This document shows, piece by piece, positions 33,808 to 46,960 of a DNA stretch of 64,000 nucleotides. Numbering within the stretch: position 1 is the stretch's first letter; every line of letters starts with the position of its first letter. The position numbers and the translations under genes are program-made. The notes under the pieces were generated by a model, which made no database searches, was not told where the DNA came from, and worked only from the letters and a program-made list of their open reading frames with translations. This DNA is from Larix kaempferi (lineage: Eukaryota > Streptophyta > Pinopsida > Pinales > Pinaceae). The DNA lies in contig BSBM01002120.1 of assembly GCA_027924585.1 (NCBI GenBank), forward strand, positions 62,001 through 126,000, given 5' to 3'.

Positions 33808-35428
33808 TACTGGCATGTGGAATGTTACGTCATATTATAAATAATCAAGAACCAACGAACAAGCTTTACAGTTTTGTACAATAAGGTACCAACGTGGCGT
33901 ACATGGCAATCACGCAAGAACTCATTTTTTTCGGAGGGAATCCCGCATGTCCGATTGTATATTTCATTCACAGTTTGAATCTGAAGTTTCTGTTCAGTAT
34001 CGCACCGCGCGCACATGTCAACGCATTTTTTGAAGATCTGCGAAATTAATAGATTAAACGCTGTAAACCATATTAGCTTAGACATGTTTTGAAGATCTGC
34101 AAAAAAATAGATTAAACGCTATAAATCAACTTAGCTTGCTTATGGATTCAAGTCGTTTGGCAATGAAGAACCGGTTTGGATGAAGTAAAGTCCTTAAAAA
34201 TACGTCAGCCCACCAAATGGAAGACTTTAATGTTTTGGGTATTTCCTTGGCATCTGCCATGCTAGACGCCAGTCATGGGGGCTTGGGCACATGCCGTATC
34301 CAAAGTCGACGAATTCCTGGCTTTGTAACATAATAAAAAGTCTAGTATTTTAATCGAAAAGCTTATGGCTTCAATGAATTAGCGTAATGTACAAGTTTCG
34401 ATTGTTTTCGGTAGCATTGAATTGGTGTACGCTGGCTGGTCAATGAAATGTTGTGCAGCCCACTGATTAACTTCCTCGCCGTTGGCCAGGACTCATGGCT
34501 CCATGTCATTCGCATGATTTAACTCTCGCCCAGAAATGTTGTTCATTTCTTCTTGCATGTTCACTGTAATGCAACAAGCAATAATTAACGGTGGTAGTTG
34601 ATGTGGTAGAGCTTCTTTCACCGTTCATCATGGTCATCAATATCCAACCTGATGTAGCTTATTTAATGCTGCTGTAGCAGCATTGTGGGTGGTCGGGTCT
34701 TTAATGCTGCCACAATATTAGATGCTGCAAAGCAGGTTAGATAATTTTAGCTAAACCTCTGGTTTTATTAGCTACCAATATAAGGTAACCAAGTGGTGGT
34801 AAATTTAATTTATATTTTTAAATAATGATTAAGATTTTGATAAAATTTTGATAGATTTAATAATAATATTATTATTTTTGAATAATTTATATTTTAATTA
34901 TAAAATAGAATATTAATTTTCTTTTGAGTGAGGAGGAGCTTCGTTAAACAAATTTGAAACTCCACCTTTCTATCCCTACTTTGGGATCATCATCAAGATA
35001 GTTGGTAATTTTGGTAGTTTTCGACTTTGTGTAAATACTCTCAAAGGTTTGTAAAGAATTCTTAAAGCATTATCTGTCTGGAAGAACGAAAAGTATTTCA
35101 TAACTAGAAACAAAAACTAAAGACACTTCATCGTCTACTTTCCACTGATACAAGTTTGAACTTGACCAGGAAGACGTAAAAGATATTCTTCAGCAAGGGA
35201 TTCTACCAAGCATGCCGAAATTATATGATTTGGTTACAGATTCTGTGCGGCGATCTCCTTAAGAACGTCCATCAAGCGAAGGTGCGCTATCAAATGCAAA
35301 GTCCTAGAATTTCAATAAACATTCAGGAGAATTACTCATCTTTGCTTAAACGAATGGATCGAAAGTAAAGAAGGGTAATGAAAAATGCTAAAATTGCTAA
35401 GAGGATTCAAGAAATCTTTCGTGGTTTT
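33808..35428. other. Upstream flank of the expansin gene with a 57-bp tandem duplication
   Basis: TTTTGAAGATCTGC followed by AATAGATTAAACGCT and TTAGCTT occurs twice in tandem (about 34030-34085 and 34086-34142). Otherwise AT-rich with no gene seen. Confidence 0.5.
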
Positions 35429-36031
35429 CATCAATGGAAAAACACATTGCACAGTCAAAAGATTTGACCTGCGCCGTAAATGAATGACCTTTCTTTTCTT
35501 TGCTTTATAGCTGCGACAACATTTTGCAGGTCAATATGAAGTAGATGTGCAGGATGCATAAATCAACATTCTTGAGAATGACTACATAAAACTAAAGACT
35601 TATATATTACCACTGTAAAACAAAGCAACTTTGCCGCACTTACATAGAGATGAGTTTTACTTCAATCTTTCACAGTTTTACAGAGCGTGGGCTCTTCATA
35701 CATTTCACGGGATGAACTTCTTGTTCTTTCACTCTTCTTCCCTCACATACATCTCTATCTCTATTTAATTTTCTGTGGGCGATTTTCATTTATACACAAA
35801 CTTGGTTTGCCTTCTCCTAGAAGTTACAGGGTTTCATTAAAGACTGTAATAAATTTCTACCTAAGAAGTTTTGGGCCTGCGAAATACAAACGCGGCTACA
35901 TAAATATTAACTTGTTGTGAGCCGTATTGGATGCAAACTGACTAGTTGTCTGACATTGCAGACTGACTGAGTGTCTGACAGAGCCGACGCATATCAGATG
36001 CGCTATCAGCTCATAAATACAATATTTCCAA
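35429..36031 (-). mobile_element. 3' LTR of the copia element
   Basis: Lies just beyond the RNase H end of the minus-strand pol pseudogene and a purine-rich primer site. Its distal 85 bases (35429-35515, with CAGTCAAAAGATTTGACCTG and TTTCTTTTCTTTGCTTTATA) match 63471-63556 next to the gag start. The rest differs from what is visible of the 5' LTR. Boundaries are approximate. Confidence 0.65.
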
Positions 36032-36042
36032 CTCTCCCCCTT
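36032..36042 (-). other. Polypurine tract of the copia element
   Basis: AAGGGGGAGAG on minus, directly before the LTR start, as expected for plus-strand priming in a Ty1/copia element. Confidence 0.7.
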
Positions 36043-36128
36043 AATTATGAGTGGATGGGGATCATTAAACAAAAATAATTTTTACAAAATATTTCAAAGC
36101 TTAAAACATGCTCTGTTCGTGGCAAAGT

Positions 36129-37579
36129 TCACTGTGCAGAACTTGTCATTCCCAAACAACTTCGCAGATATTGAAATGTGTCCCTTGCTAATGGTTTTGT
36201 AAATATGTATGCTACCTGGTTTCTAGACGTGCAAAATTCTAAACAGAATTCCTTTTTGTTTATTAATTCTCTAATAAAATGATACGTTGTGTCGATGTGC
36301 TTGGTTCTTTTGTGAAACACATGATTCTTTGATAGTGCGATAGCTGAATTGTTGTCGCAGTAAATGTCTGTGGGTTCTTATTGGTTCTGCAACAGATCAC
36401 TTAACATCCTTCGCATCTAGACGTCTAGACATGTAGCGCTTGTAGCTGCGACATTGCTGAAGAAAGAGTTACTATGGGTTGTTTCTTTGAAGCCCATGAT
36501 ACAACCCCTGTTCCTACATGAAATGTATTCCCAGATGTGTTTTTTTTGTCATCCATGCTACCTCCATTATTGCTGCCAGTATATCCAATGAGTTTGAAAT
36601 TTTCTAAGGTTGAATACAAAATACCAAAGTCTATTGTTCAACTTATATACCTCAGAATTCTTTTAACTCCTTGCCAATGATATTCTTTTGGTGACTCCAT
36701 GAATCTTGAGAATAAGCTGACTCCATACATGATGTATGGCCTTGTTGCTGTAAGATACATAAGGCTATCAACAAGCCTTTCAAACAATGTAGGATCTACA
36801 TTGGATCCATCATCATCCTTGCTCAATTTCAAACCTGTTATCACTGGTGTTCGAGCTTTCTTGCAATTTAACATTTTAAATCTGTTCAAGACATCACTTG
36901 CATACTTTGACTGAGATATAAGTATCCCATTTTCAGTTTGTTGGACTTCAATGCCCAGAAAATACTTCATAAGCCCCAAATTAGTCATTTTGAATTCACT
37001 TTCCATGACTGACCTAAATAATTCTATGCCAAAATCACCAGTAAATATTAAATCATCTACACACAGGAAGACAATTAGCTTATTACCTTGCTTGTTGATT
37101 TTTGTGTACAACGTTGGCTCATATTCGCTTCTGTGAAATCCATTCTGAATGAGGTATGAGTCAATGCGACTGTACCAATCTCTAGGAGCTTGTTTCAAAC
37201 CATAGAGTGTATTTTTCAGTCTGTATAGTCTGTGTCCTTTTCTTGGAACTACATAGCCTTGTGGGTGCTCCACATATACTTCTTCTTCCAAATAACCATT
37301 TAGAAATGCAGACTTAACATCCATTTGATAAATAGGCCATGTTTTATGAGCTACGATGTCCAAAAATTTTCTGATAGTGTCCATTCGAGCTATAGGTGCA
37401 AAATTTTCATTGAAGTCTATGCCAGGCTACTGTGTGAACCCCCTTGCTACAAATATTGCCTTGTGCTTCTGCACATTTCCATCAGCATCTTGCTTGGTCT
37501 TATAAATCCATTTCACGCTTATAACATCCTTGTCCATAGGAACATCAACTAATTCCTATGTTTGATTGTTCTCAATGCA
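36129..37579 (-). pseudogene. copia reverse transcriptase and RNase H, degenerate
   Basis: Minus strand. Open block 37384-36638 holds the reverse transcriptase: [31 protein letters not shown], and CVDDLIF in place of the usual YVDD. Further copia motifs are MKYFLGIEV and the palm-to-RNase H linker. RNase H pieces follow at 36619-36425 and 36320-36129; the first catalytic Asp position reads GYTGSN and the SSTEAEY motif is lost (SSAMSQLQ). Several in-frame stops lie between blocks, including upstream of 37384. It cannot be functional. Confidence 0.9.
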
Positions 37580-38182
37580 TTATATTTCTTCATCCGTGGC
37601 TTGTGCCCAAACTTTATCTTCAACAGCTTCTTCAAATGTTAGAGGATCATTAACTTGAGAAAATAATGCAAAGACTGAGAACGAATTAGGTGTACCAGTC
37701 TCATATATCTCGCGCAGAGTTTTTGTCTTTGTCGGAGTTGCTGGTGTCGAACTACGCGAGTTGCGCGAACTGCTTGATGGAGTTTGCTGCACACTTGGTG
37801 TGCTTGTCGAAGTAGCTTGAGCTGCGACTTGTGTTGAAGTTGCTTGTGCTGGAACATGCTGCGCAGTCCTGGGAGTAGACGGAGCTGCACAATTATGATT
37901 CACATGTGGAGTCTCCACCACATCTTCTGCGATGTCATCATGTTCAACATGTGACACGATTTTAACATTCTTCTCTACAGTTCCATCCCATGCTTCATTT
38001 TCTAAAAACTGAACATCTCGACTGATAATAACTTTTCTTGCAATAGGATCATACAACTTGTATGCTTTTGTGTCTCCAGAATACCCAATAAAAATGCATT
38101 TTTGTCCTTTATTGTCTAATTTCCTTCTTAGCTTATCTGGAATTTGTGCGTATGCTACACAACCAAAAACCTTTAAATGTGA
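37580..38182 (-). pseudogene. copia integrase C-terminal part, cut by the CACTA insertion
   Basis: Reads HLKVFGCVAYAQIP, CIFIGYSGDTKAYKLYDP and VIISRDVQF, the conserved C-terminal segment of copia integrase, followed by a Ser/Thr/Gln-rich linker to the reverse transcriptase. The frame runs straight into the CACTA terminus at 38183. The other half is at 61207-61842; the two halves are in compatible frames once one TGA duplicate is discounted. Confidence 0.9.
38180..38182. repeat. 3-bp target duplication (TGA), left
   Basis: TGA precedes CACTAC at 38183; TGA follows GTAGTG at 61207-61209. Confidence 0.85.
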
Positions 38183-38339
38183 CACTACAACATTTTGACC
38201 CAAAATCTGACGGCTGTATTGTCGGATTTTCGACATGTCCCTGTCGCATGTATGACACTATGATTTTTTTAGGCGTCGCTGGATTGTCATCGGTTATCCG
38301 ACAGCCCTCCAAGCCGTCGTTTCAGCGATGGTTAATCAT

Positions 38340-38615
38340 TCCGTCGGTTAACCAATACTTAGGCACGGTGTCGGTTAACCGACGCAAATCAAGCGATGCC
38401 TAGAAAAAATTAAAAAAACAAACCGACGGCTTCTTGCTGTCGATCAAATGCTCCACGGCGTCGGTTAACCGATGGCCTGTAGATGTTATAGGTGTCGGTT
38501 AACCGACAGTCCGTAGATGTTGTAGGTGTCGATTAATCATCAGTCTTTGGATGTTATAGGTGTCGGTTAACCGACAGTCGCTAGATGTTCTAGGGGTCGG
38601 TTAACCGACAGTCTG
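38340..38615. repeat. Left subterminal repeats of CACTA (GTCGGTTAACCGAC, 34-bp period)
   Basis: The 14-bp palindrome GTCGGTTAACCGAC is perfect at 38370, 38494, 38562 and 38596 and degenerate at 38342, 38460 and 38528. The run 38460-38596 is spaced exactly 34 bp, with GTAGATGTTATAGGT as spacer. Known CACTA elements use such repeats to bind TnpA; assumed here. Confidence 0.85.
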
Positions 38616-38624
38616 TGACCTGAT

Positions 38625-40067
38625 TTACTCTTTCATTTGATTTAAGCCTCAATCCTTGACTCCATTTCCCAATGTTCTTTACTCTTGAACTTTCCCAACA
38701 CCTTGATCACCATTGAAAATACTTGTTACCTTGAGAATTTGGCCTTGTTTCTCCTATTCCTTGATACATTTATCATACAATGACAAAGAGAGAGCTCTCT
38801 CTGGTTGGCTGAGTCAGACAGTCATCCTAAAGATTGGTTGTAGGTTACCTTTGGGTTTCTTGAACACAGCCTCAAGAAATTACGGAGTGATAACAACACC
38901 CATGAATTTGAGAAGAGGAAGGGGGGGACATCTCATTTCAATCCCTTTAAACTTTGTGGGACAAATGAAGAATGATGTTCAAACAAACATGAAGAATAAG
39001 AAATTCTTACTTTGATCCCATTCCAATTGGATGTCCAGATGGTATAATCCCAATTGCAAACATGAGAAGCTGTTGGAACTTCCCTCAAATACCTTGAAAA
39101 TACACTTTTGTTATAGCTATAACTAGGAGAATATCAACAGCAGAGGTCAGGAACAACAGAGTTCTACACGCATAGCAATTGCAAGAGGAAGCATACTACA
39201 CATATATTACACATGTCATCCATTCATACCAAGCCCTTACATACATAACTACATATGACATAATATTCAAAAGCAGGTCTCAGCTATGCATAAGTCAATG
39301 TTATGGGCAATTTCAATCAAAGCCACCACATATATTAAATTATTAATTTAAAAATAGGACAAAAATACAAGACTTACCGTATTGTATTTCTCGATCATCA
39401 CAAGTCCTCACTGGGCTTGTTGACAACATGACCTTGTGCTGGTTAACAGGATATTCTAGGGTCTTCTATACCCTGGGACAGATGAAATGGTTTAAAGAAT
39501 GACAAATCACCATTATTTAGATTTGCAAGCTCCACCTTATGAACGTCTAATGACAACCCACTAATCATATTAGCAAACCAATTCTAGATTATCAATGGTG
39601 AGAACTACCATGAAATTTACCTTAGGAACTTCGTTAGTTGCAACACACTAAGACTATATAAAACCTCAATACCTCTGCTACAGGCCTGCTGTTCATCCAC
39701 TGGCTTTCATCTATTTCTTGGGAATGATTTACTGAACCCTTCTTTTCTACTTCACATTGAAAAATCAATAGAAAACCTAAATAAAATTGAAGGATGGGTA
39801 CCTCTTCATATTTGTGGATTTGGAGCCGGATGTAGAGTTTGCAAAAGATGTTGAGGTATTGATGCACAGAATGGATTCCAACGATCCTCATCCTGAGACT
39901 TTGAAGATCTTCCAAACCAGAAAGCTCCAGCCCATCAAGATTCTCACTCTGCATTTTAAAGAAAATGCATGTCTATAGTTAGCTAGAAGAAAGAAACAAC
40001 GTATCTGGTCATAAGAAAGAAACATTGTAATAATGCATGCATTTTACCTTATTGAGCTCCTCTCTGT
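38625..40067. other. CACTA left-end non-coding region
   Basis: About 1.4 kb between subterminal repeats and the TnpA-like gene. No supportable gene; short open frames lack any motif. Confidence 0.45.
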
Positions 40068-40150
40068 TTCGAGAATAGTTTAATATTATCTACTAAACAG
40101 GGCCAACCACATGAAGGTGGAAGCTCATATGGCCCCTCCCCCCCCTCACA
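40068..40150. repeat. 3'-flank repeat, copy 1 (with C run)
   Basis: GAGCTCCTCTCTGTTTCGAGAATA, split here as GAGCTCCTCTCTGTTTCGAG and later ACATGAAGGTGGAAGCTCAT plus a C-rich run, is shared with 50258-50352. Each copy lies just beyond the 3' end of one of the two CACTA genes. Confidence 0.8.
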
Positions 40151-40409
40151 TCACTCTCAATTCCCCATACCCAATGCACGTGCTTGGAAATAAATGATCT
40201 TTTGTGCGAACATCGTGAGTTTCTTGTCTTAAAGGAATTACGTGCATTCGATCATTAATTAGTTTATAGCATTCATTAATTAACTCATTCATTCATTCAT
40301 TCGTACATAGAAAAAAATAAATAGTTGAAGACATTACTCCATAATATCAAAAATAATATCCGAGGACAATGCATAAAAAAATAATGTAATAGTGTACTTA
40401 TTACAATCA

Positions 40410-42852
40410 CTACTTTTTTTGACGTTTTTTTCTCTCCACAAATTCTCTAAGTGTGACATCCTCTTCTACCAATTGTTTTTTGTTTCCTATTCCCTCTGTA
40501 GCTACCTGTGATCGTGTTTGTCGATGGGTCGTGTGCTCACGACGTGTATGCGGCTGCTGTAAGGTGCTAGGATGTACTGGAAAAATGAAGAAATATTAAT
40601 TGCTTGATGTGTTTTTACTATTATAATCATTGTAAGTCCTTCATTAAGAAAAAAACATTAGAGCAGTGCTTTGTACCTGGCAACTCATGGGTGACATGAA
40701 TTTCCTGCGTTTGATCTTCTATTGTTGCCTCAAGTTGCACATGAAGACCCTCTGCATTAAAACAATAACACTTACAACAATATAGTATTTGCAATTTAAT
40801 ATTTGAGACTTTAATCCATGCTAGTTTTTTTTTAACACTAGCATATTTATTACCTGGATTTCGATCAACATGAACTTCAATATCTCTTTCACCTCCATCC
40901 TCTGCATTTTCTCTACTTTCGTTGTGCGGCTTAACACAAAGAGACTCAATATTTTATGTACTAGTTTATTAATGAATATAGAACACAATGAATCAAGCTT
41001 AAATAGAATTTGTTTATTGTAGTTACCTGTTCGCAGGATGGATCACTGGAAGAATTTGCTTGGCTACCACGGCTGCTTGTTCGATGTTCAACAACACCTG
41101 AAAACCCGCGTTGGTAGCCGATCCTCATGTCTTCCTCCGTTGGCAAATCGTGGAATCTTTGAGCCTGTAATTTTCAATTAGATCATCATTGTTGTTGTTA
41201 TATCATCATGAAAACAATTTTAAATGCAATCTATAATTTCTATACAATAAAATAATTATTGATCATACTTACGATTTGTGCTTGCAGGTTGGAATATCCA
41301 CCAGGGCCAAGCTTGTGTTGCCCATGTTTTTCTATTCTTGCCTGGGTGGCCTTCGACGTATCTGGTAGCCTATAAAAGTATTTTTAAATACATTAGACAT
41401 TGCAAAAAAATGGAAAATAAAGTGTAATAAACATATACTTGCATTGCTGAAAGTATTGCATACCTTCTAGTTGACTCGGGTACTGGCTTGCCCGCTATTT
41501 TCGCTGCTTTCTCCCTTGCATCATCCAGCAAGCCTTTCCACTCCGTTGTTGGAATCATCGGAGGGCGCTCATACTTTGGATTATCTGCTAAGTTGTTCCG
41601 ATATTGCTCCCGTACATAATGTAAATGTTGGCCAGCTTTTTCCAGAACCTTTTTTTGGTTGAAGGTTTCGGCACCAAAAAACCCAACCAAGCGAGCAATA
41701 AGCTCATCTTTCAAAACTTTACTCTGTCGGTTCCACCATGTGCGGATAGTGGGCCCAAACAGCTCTAAAGACCAATCATTAAGATGTTTATAAAGGACAT
41801 CATTTCCTACAAAAACGAGTATGTGTTAATTAGTGTAAAAAGAATGATGCATAATTACATTCCAATAAAATTATAATATATAGTTAAAAGATTTTGTAAA
41901 TAGTACCTGGAATCTTCTCCATCTTGTAGGGAATGAGATCTTCGTCCACCAAAAAAGTAGTCTCAAATGTTCCCGTGCTAGTGACACGGAAAGATTTAGG
42001 AAATGCTGGGACGGCAACATCAAAGTCATGCTCTTCTCCATGTACTGGCCCCTGATCCTCATCGGCACTCGCGTGTTCCGTCTGGGGTGTCTCATTTTGT
42101 GTTTCCGACTGGACAGACGGCAACGATACATGATCAGTGGCGAAGGGGGGTGTCAGGCTCAATGGTACCAGCATGCCTCTCACCGGGGAAAAAATATTCC
42201 TGTAGAAACAAATAATATTTTAGTTACTCATATACAAATAGGAAAAAAAATTGCATTTGGAATAGACTTATAATGAAAGAGTTTGCAGCTTACATCCAAG
42301 CGCTTTACTTTAAGCAACACACGATCTATCTTTGCTTGAGTCTCATCCTGCGTCATTTGCGTATTCGATATAAGCAGATTGACGACCTCTTGATTTAATT
42401 TTGTTTTTGCTTTTTGAACTGCATCTCGGATATTCTTTGAATTCTTGAGGTCAACATCATCAAGAATGTGCCCCAAATCCATATCCTTTGGATCCATCTA
42501 TAGATATGTATCATCCGACATAAAAATAGAAAACATTAATATCAATTTGAAATCATTCATATAATTAGATAACATAAATATGTATAAATACAGTTTCTGA
42601 AATTCACAATGTGCTATATACCTGCTCATGACTCGATGAGCGTGGTGTGCTAACATCTGTCGACATATCATCTGTAATGGGGCTCCGACCTCGACCCTCA
42701 GCCTACAAACAAAATATTGGCCACGTTGATATCATAATTAAACAAATGTACTTTCTAAAGAAGCAGGTAAGTAAAAATGTGGTATATATACCTGTTGCCT
42801 GTAGGGGGGTGTCGGCCTCCCAGGCTCCATTGGGGACTTGCCCCGATCAGCT
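40410..42852 (-). CDS. TnpA-like second gene of the CACTA element (5' end not found)
   Basis: Minus strand, a series of GT-AG exons: about 42852-42790 (ADRGKSPMEPGRPTPPY), 42702-42622 (EGRGRSPITDDMSTDVS), 42497-42294 (MDLGHILDDVDLKN), about 42196-41909 (PKSFRVTSTGTFETTFLVDE), about 41810-41463 (ELFGPTIRTWWNRQ, RIARLVGFFGAET-like segment, NNLADNPKYERPP), 41370-41273, 41165-41030 and small exons to a stop at 40412-40410 after a basic tail (VERKKRQKK). The Trp/Leu-rich central part and the LPDTSKATQARIEKHG exon resemble the plant Ptta/En/Spm transposase family (Transposase_24), which binds subterminal repeats. No stop is seen in these exons. Upstream exons may lie beyond the unknown-ORF repeat at 43115-46960. 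Confidence 0.65.
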
Positions 42853-43114
42853 GACTGCAACAAAGTAATTAAAAACATTAATTTCGCACTGAAACCAATA
42901 TACAAGGAAAATCAGGGGTGGGGGGTGTTGAGATATCTTGGCTAATATTCACTTGTGGCCATGTGCCAAACCACTAGGTGGGTAATTGAGGCCCTTAATG
43001 GGTGGACCTGTGGGTGGTTGTGGATTGTAATCATCTCATTCAATTAAATTATTCATCAGCCCAAGGGAATCCTATCTATTGCACACTCTCTTGAAGTCTT
43101 TATATGTGTTTATG

Positions 43115-46100
43115 GTGTTAAGTCAGTAATTTGTTCCTTCAAATTTTGTTTGATTTGCATTTTATTTTAAGTTATTTATTTGCACTGTTTTGATTTCTCC
43201 CTCTTTTAGGAAATTTTCTTTAGTTTTTATATGAAATTTTGGGCTTGCTTGTGAAATTTTCAAGTTTTAAACTTTAGGTTTGTTTTTGTTAAAGGGTTTA
43301 AAAGTCACCATATCAAATAATGGGTTCATAAACCATACTCTAAGTATAGTCATGTATAATCATCACTCTGACAGCTTTAGAACTCTATGCAAAATGACAA
43401 AAAGCTGTGAAAAAGCACCAAAACAGTGTTAAAATTATTCTTGTAGTGCTGGAGCTCAAAATCACCAAAGGTGCGCTACACGAATATCGCGACTCCAAAA
43501 TTCCTCCGATTTTTTAGCAAATTTGGGCACGTTTGGAATGATGAATGACTAATTACATGTTTTAGAGAATTCGTTACATGCTGATGTAGGGAACATCATG
43601 ATTCCAAGTGGTTACACATTGTGAGGAAATCGTGCTCATCATGAGCCCAGATGTAATTCCTTTTGACAGGTAGCAGTATGGTTTGAGGTAAATGTGGGAT
43701 GAGTTTGTCATGTACAGGCACATTCAAAGACGAAGGACTTAGTGGAGTAGCCATAACCACTAAAAAACCGGACATTGTCGCTGCTGAACAAAGGAGAGGT
43801 TTTGATGGCTTCACGGGAAGTTAGGGCTTCCTAATTTCGTTACTAGCAGTTAAATTGAACGTTGGAGGACCTCTGTACATCCAAGGTGACTCATTTGACA
43901 ACTCAAGTCATGATTTTAAATAACTGCAGTTGAGCAATTTAAAGGTATTTCCTGAAAAGCCAATATAACTGCCAATTTGGGTTTTTTTTCGTTGAGGCTT
44001 ACTCTGTCAAAATTGATCAAAGGAAAGGTTAAATTGTGTTTTTAAATGCAATTTCGGCCAGAGAAATAGTTATTTCTGATGCTCTGAGATGACAGGCTGA
44101 GCAAGGGTTGAAGATAGCAGTTTTTTTTTATGAAATATGACCCTGTGAAAGCTAAGGTTGTAGTGATGTGAGGAACCTATACATTTGACAGTATTTTCAA
44201 TATCCTAAATTGATCTTCTGCTTGAAAAAAGTACAAAAAGATACCGAATATTTGAAGTTGCAGGGAGAGCTAGTGTGTTAGGTATTGGAGCTTACTGTTT
44301 TTGGAACCAGATAGAGGCAGCGAGGAGCTAAAGACTTGAGAATCATTTTGATACTAAGATTCCTGAGAGCTAAATTGGATTAAATTTAAGAATCCTATAA
44401 GTTATTCAGTTTTCAGTAATTGAAGAAGAATGGGCAGGAGTGGTAAGATAAATAGAGCCGAACCTACTGATGTAGGATGGATTGAAAAACTCCCTGGGTG
44501 TGTTGAGCTGTTTCAACAAGCAGGTTGGATGGACTTTTTCAAGAAGATAGATGGGTATAATGCAGAAGTGTCCTGTAAGTTTTCTCAGGGTTTTAAAAAT
44601 GACATGGTGATCTTTGATACTCTTAAATTCAGGCTGACAGTAAAGCTGATTTCAGAAGCTACAGGGATTAAGAATGAGGGTGAACCATGGTTTAAGAAAC
44701 TGCCTTTTGACTTTGATCCACAAAGATATCTTTTACCAAATGTCACCCCTGATTGGAATAAAGGCGTCCTTATTCAAAATTTCAGAAAGGAATGGGTTGA
44801 GCCAATCATAATACTGCAGAGCTATATTACTTGCGAGGGCAGATATGCTTATGTATACAAGTACCACTTCAGATTCCTTCAGCACATGGTGGGGGTGTCC
44901 AAGATGAACCTGCCATTCTTCTTTTTGAAAAGTTTGCAAAAGATGTCCAACAGGGTGAAAGGGCAGATAGACCATTCTTCTCAGTCTATCTTTCACCATG
45001 GGCTAATTAAGTTGATTATTAGCACTGTTTTGCAGCATGAAGGGAAGACCTAGGACTTTTTCATCTTTTGGTCTAACTTTCAAACCAAAAAAGAAGATCA
45101 GAAACCTAAGAGGCAAGCAGACAAGGGTGAGGTTTTGATGAGAAAATTAGGTCAGAAGTCTAAACTTGAAGATAAGGAAGAGGTTAAAGTTGAGGAAGCA
45201 TTAGAGCATGTGGAGGAAGATAATAAACCAAAACTGTTCTCAGCCAGTCTTAAAGGCAAGTACTCACTGTTTGTAGATGAGAAAGAGCAACCTGAACAGT
45301 ATTTGGCACCGGCAGAGGATTCTCATGAAGTGAAAGCTACTGATATAAGAGAGGTTGCTGTACCTAAGGAGGAGATTCAAACTCAACAGAGAAGCCCTAT
45401 CACCATTCTATCAGATGATGAGGGATATTTATTGGAGGAAGAGCATCCCATCTCCAAAACAGAAGTCAAGGTTGAAACAGGAAAAGAAATCCCTACTTCA
45501 TACAGCAAAACAGCAAAACCTAATAGAAAAAGGAATAAACTTGAAGTAGTAGAGTTGGCTGCTATCCAGCATCAAGGAAAGGAACTGAAAATGATGGGAG
45601 AAGCAGCATCACATTGGAGGCCTAAAACCAGGTCAAAGAACAAGCTAAGACTGAACATGAAGAAATTGCTCAATCCCAGATTAAATACAAATGAAGTTAC
45701 TGTCCTAGATGAGGATTCCATGGATGATAAACCAGAATTAGACAAAAAGCAGCCACAATCAAAAGAAGAAACTCCTTTAGTTGAAGCAACAGGTGAGGAA
45801 AATCCTAGCATTGAAGACACCCCTGCAGACCTGTTAATTGAAGAGGCTGAAATCTTAAAAAAACTTGATATACCTTGGAGACTCGATGAGGAACAAGATC
45901 CTACAATAGACAAACTATTTGACTCTGACAGAGAGAATTTGCAGAAAATTGTTAAGCAGTACAAACATCAGATGAGATACATGCAAGAGGTCAATGATGG
46001 ATTAATGATGGCTAACAGAAGGTTGAGAGAAGACCTACAGGATGTAAATGACCATTTTCAGGAATTGATAGCAGAAGCAAAGGAAGCACTAAAGAGAAAA

Positions 46101-46960
46101 AGAACTACTGACATGCATTGCACAGAATTGGAGAAGACAGTCCAGAACCTACAGCAGAGAAACGAGGAGCTCATCAAGAAGAATAATGACATGGATCAGG
46201 AGCAGAAGAAAGCTAAGAAGAAAGATCAAGCATCAGATGGTATCGCTCTGCTGGCTGAAGCAACAAAAGATGGATAAGTCAGTTGTTCATTTAGTTAGTG
46301 GTCACTAGTTGATAAACACATGTCTTAGTGATTTAATATTTTTAGCATATTTTGTAATTTTGTAATATTGTACATTTCACTTTACCTCATCGAATAGATG
46401 GAAGGCAGTTAGGGTTAAATCCCTAACTAATTTTGTAAAGATTAGTATTTAGAGAGGTTAGAAAGTCATGGAGAGGGTTCGATTTTTGGGAGCTTTCAGG
46501 AGGTCTTCAAACTCAGTTGGTTTTCAGACTTGTTCATGAGTTAAGTACAAAACTCTTGTATGCAGTTGATGATGAAATTATGAGATATATGTGACTTTTA
46601 CCCTTCAGTTTTCTATGTTGGCTTCATTTTTCAGCTTGTCTAGTTGCTTAATCGATATATTCATTTACTGGTTTATGTTTATATGCCGGTAATGCTTGTC
46701 ATTTATGTATGAACCTCAATACTGTTTCTGTTGGATCTTGTTAGATATATTATGCATCTTTATCTTCTTTTGTTTATGATTCAGTAGTTATTTAGCTCAT
46801 GAATGCATTCCGTGTGTGTTCCCAAAGTTCACAACCAAAAACACATTACAGAAACCTTTAAACTTTGTTTTCTTTATTGAATTTTGTTTGAGATTGTGTC
46901 GGCTTGTTTCTCTGGCCTTGGAAACAATTTCTGGCACAAACATATGGTATGCGATACATC
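43115..46960 (+). repeat. Large repeat unit A (about 3.8 kb) inside CACTA
   Basis: Homologous along its length to 54816-59795: shared leader (GTGTTAAGTCA, TTTTTATATGAAATTTT-like A/T tract, ATTATTCTTGTAG, GCGCTACACGAATATCGCG), the coding region 44430-46277, the trailer (AAAGCAGTTAGGGTT-type, CCCTTCAGT, CTGGTTTATG) and, after a gap, TTGGAAACAATTTCTGGC at about 46918. No terminal repeats or target duplication are evident, so the kind of element is unknown. Confidence 0.75.
44430..46277 (+). pseudogene. Repeat-encoded protein A, unknown function (one in-frame stop)
   Basis: Starts MGRSGKINRAEPTDVGWIEK. The first 207 codons form a domain with FDTLKFRLTVKLISEATGI, NEGEPWFKKLPFDFDPQRYL, ITCEGRYAYVYKYHFRFLQ and HHGLIKLIISTVLQ, then a TAG at 45051-45053, then the same frame continues (FWSNFQTKKEDQKP) to 46277. 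The C-terminal two thirds are charged, with RSPITILSDDEGYLLEE, WRPKTRSKNKLRLNMKKLLN and a coiled coil from about 280 codons before the end (MANRRLREDLQDVNDHFQEL), ending ASDGIALLAEATKDG. The intact ancestor would be about 615 codons. Protein B at 55862 is a close relative. I recognise no known family; the N-terminal domain loosely recalls plant repeat proteins annotated as putative transposon proteins. Confidence 0.7.

Noticed and set aside
36699-37552. Plus-strand ORFs across the copia reverse transcriptase
   Set aside because: They are antisense shadows of the minus-strand pol pseudogene.
42626-44001. Unit A and unit B leaders as LTRs
   Set aside because: No matching second copy at the other end of either unit and no primer site or TG...CA borders.
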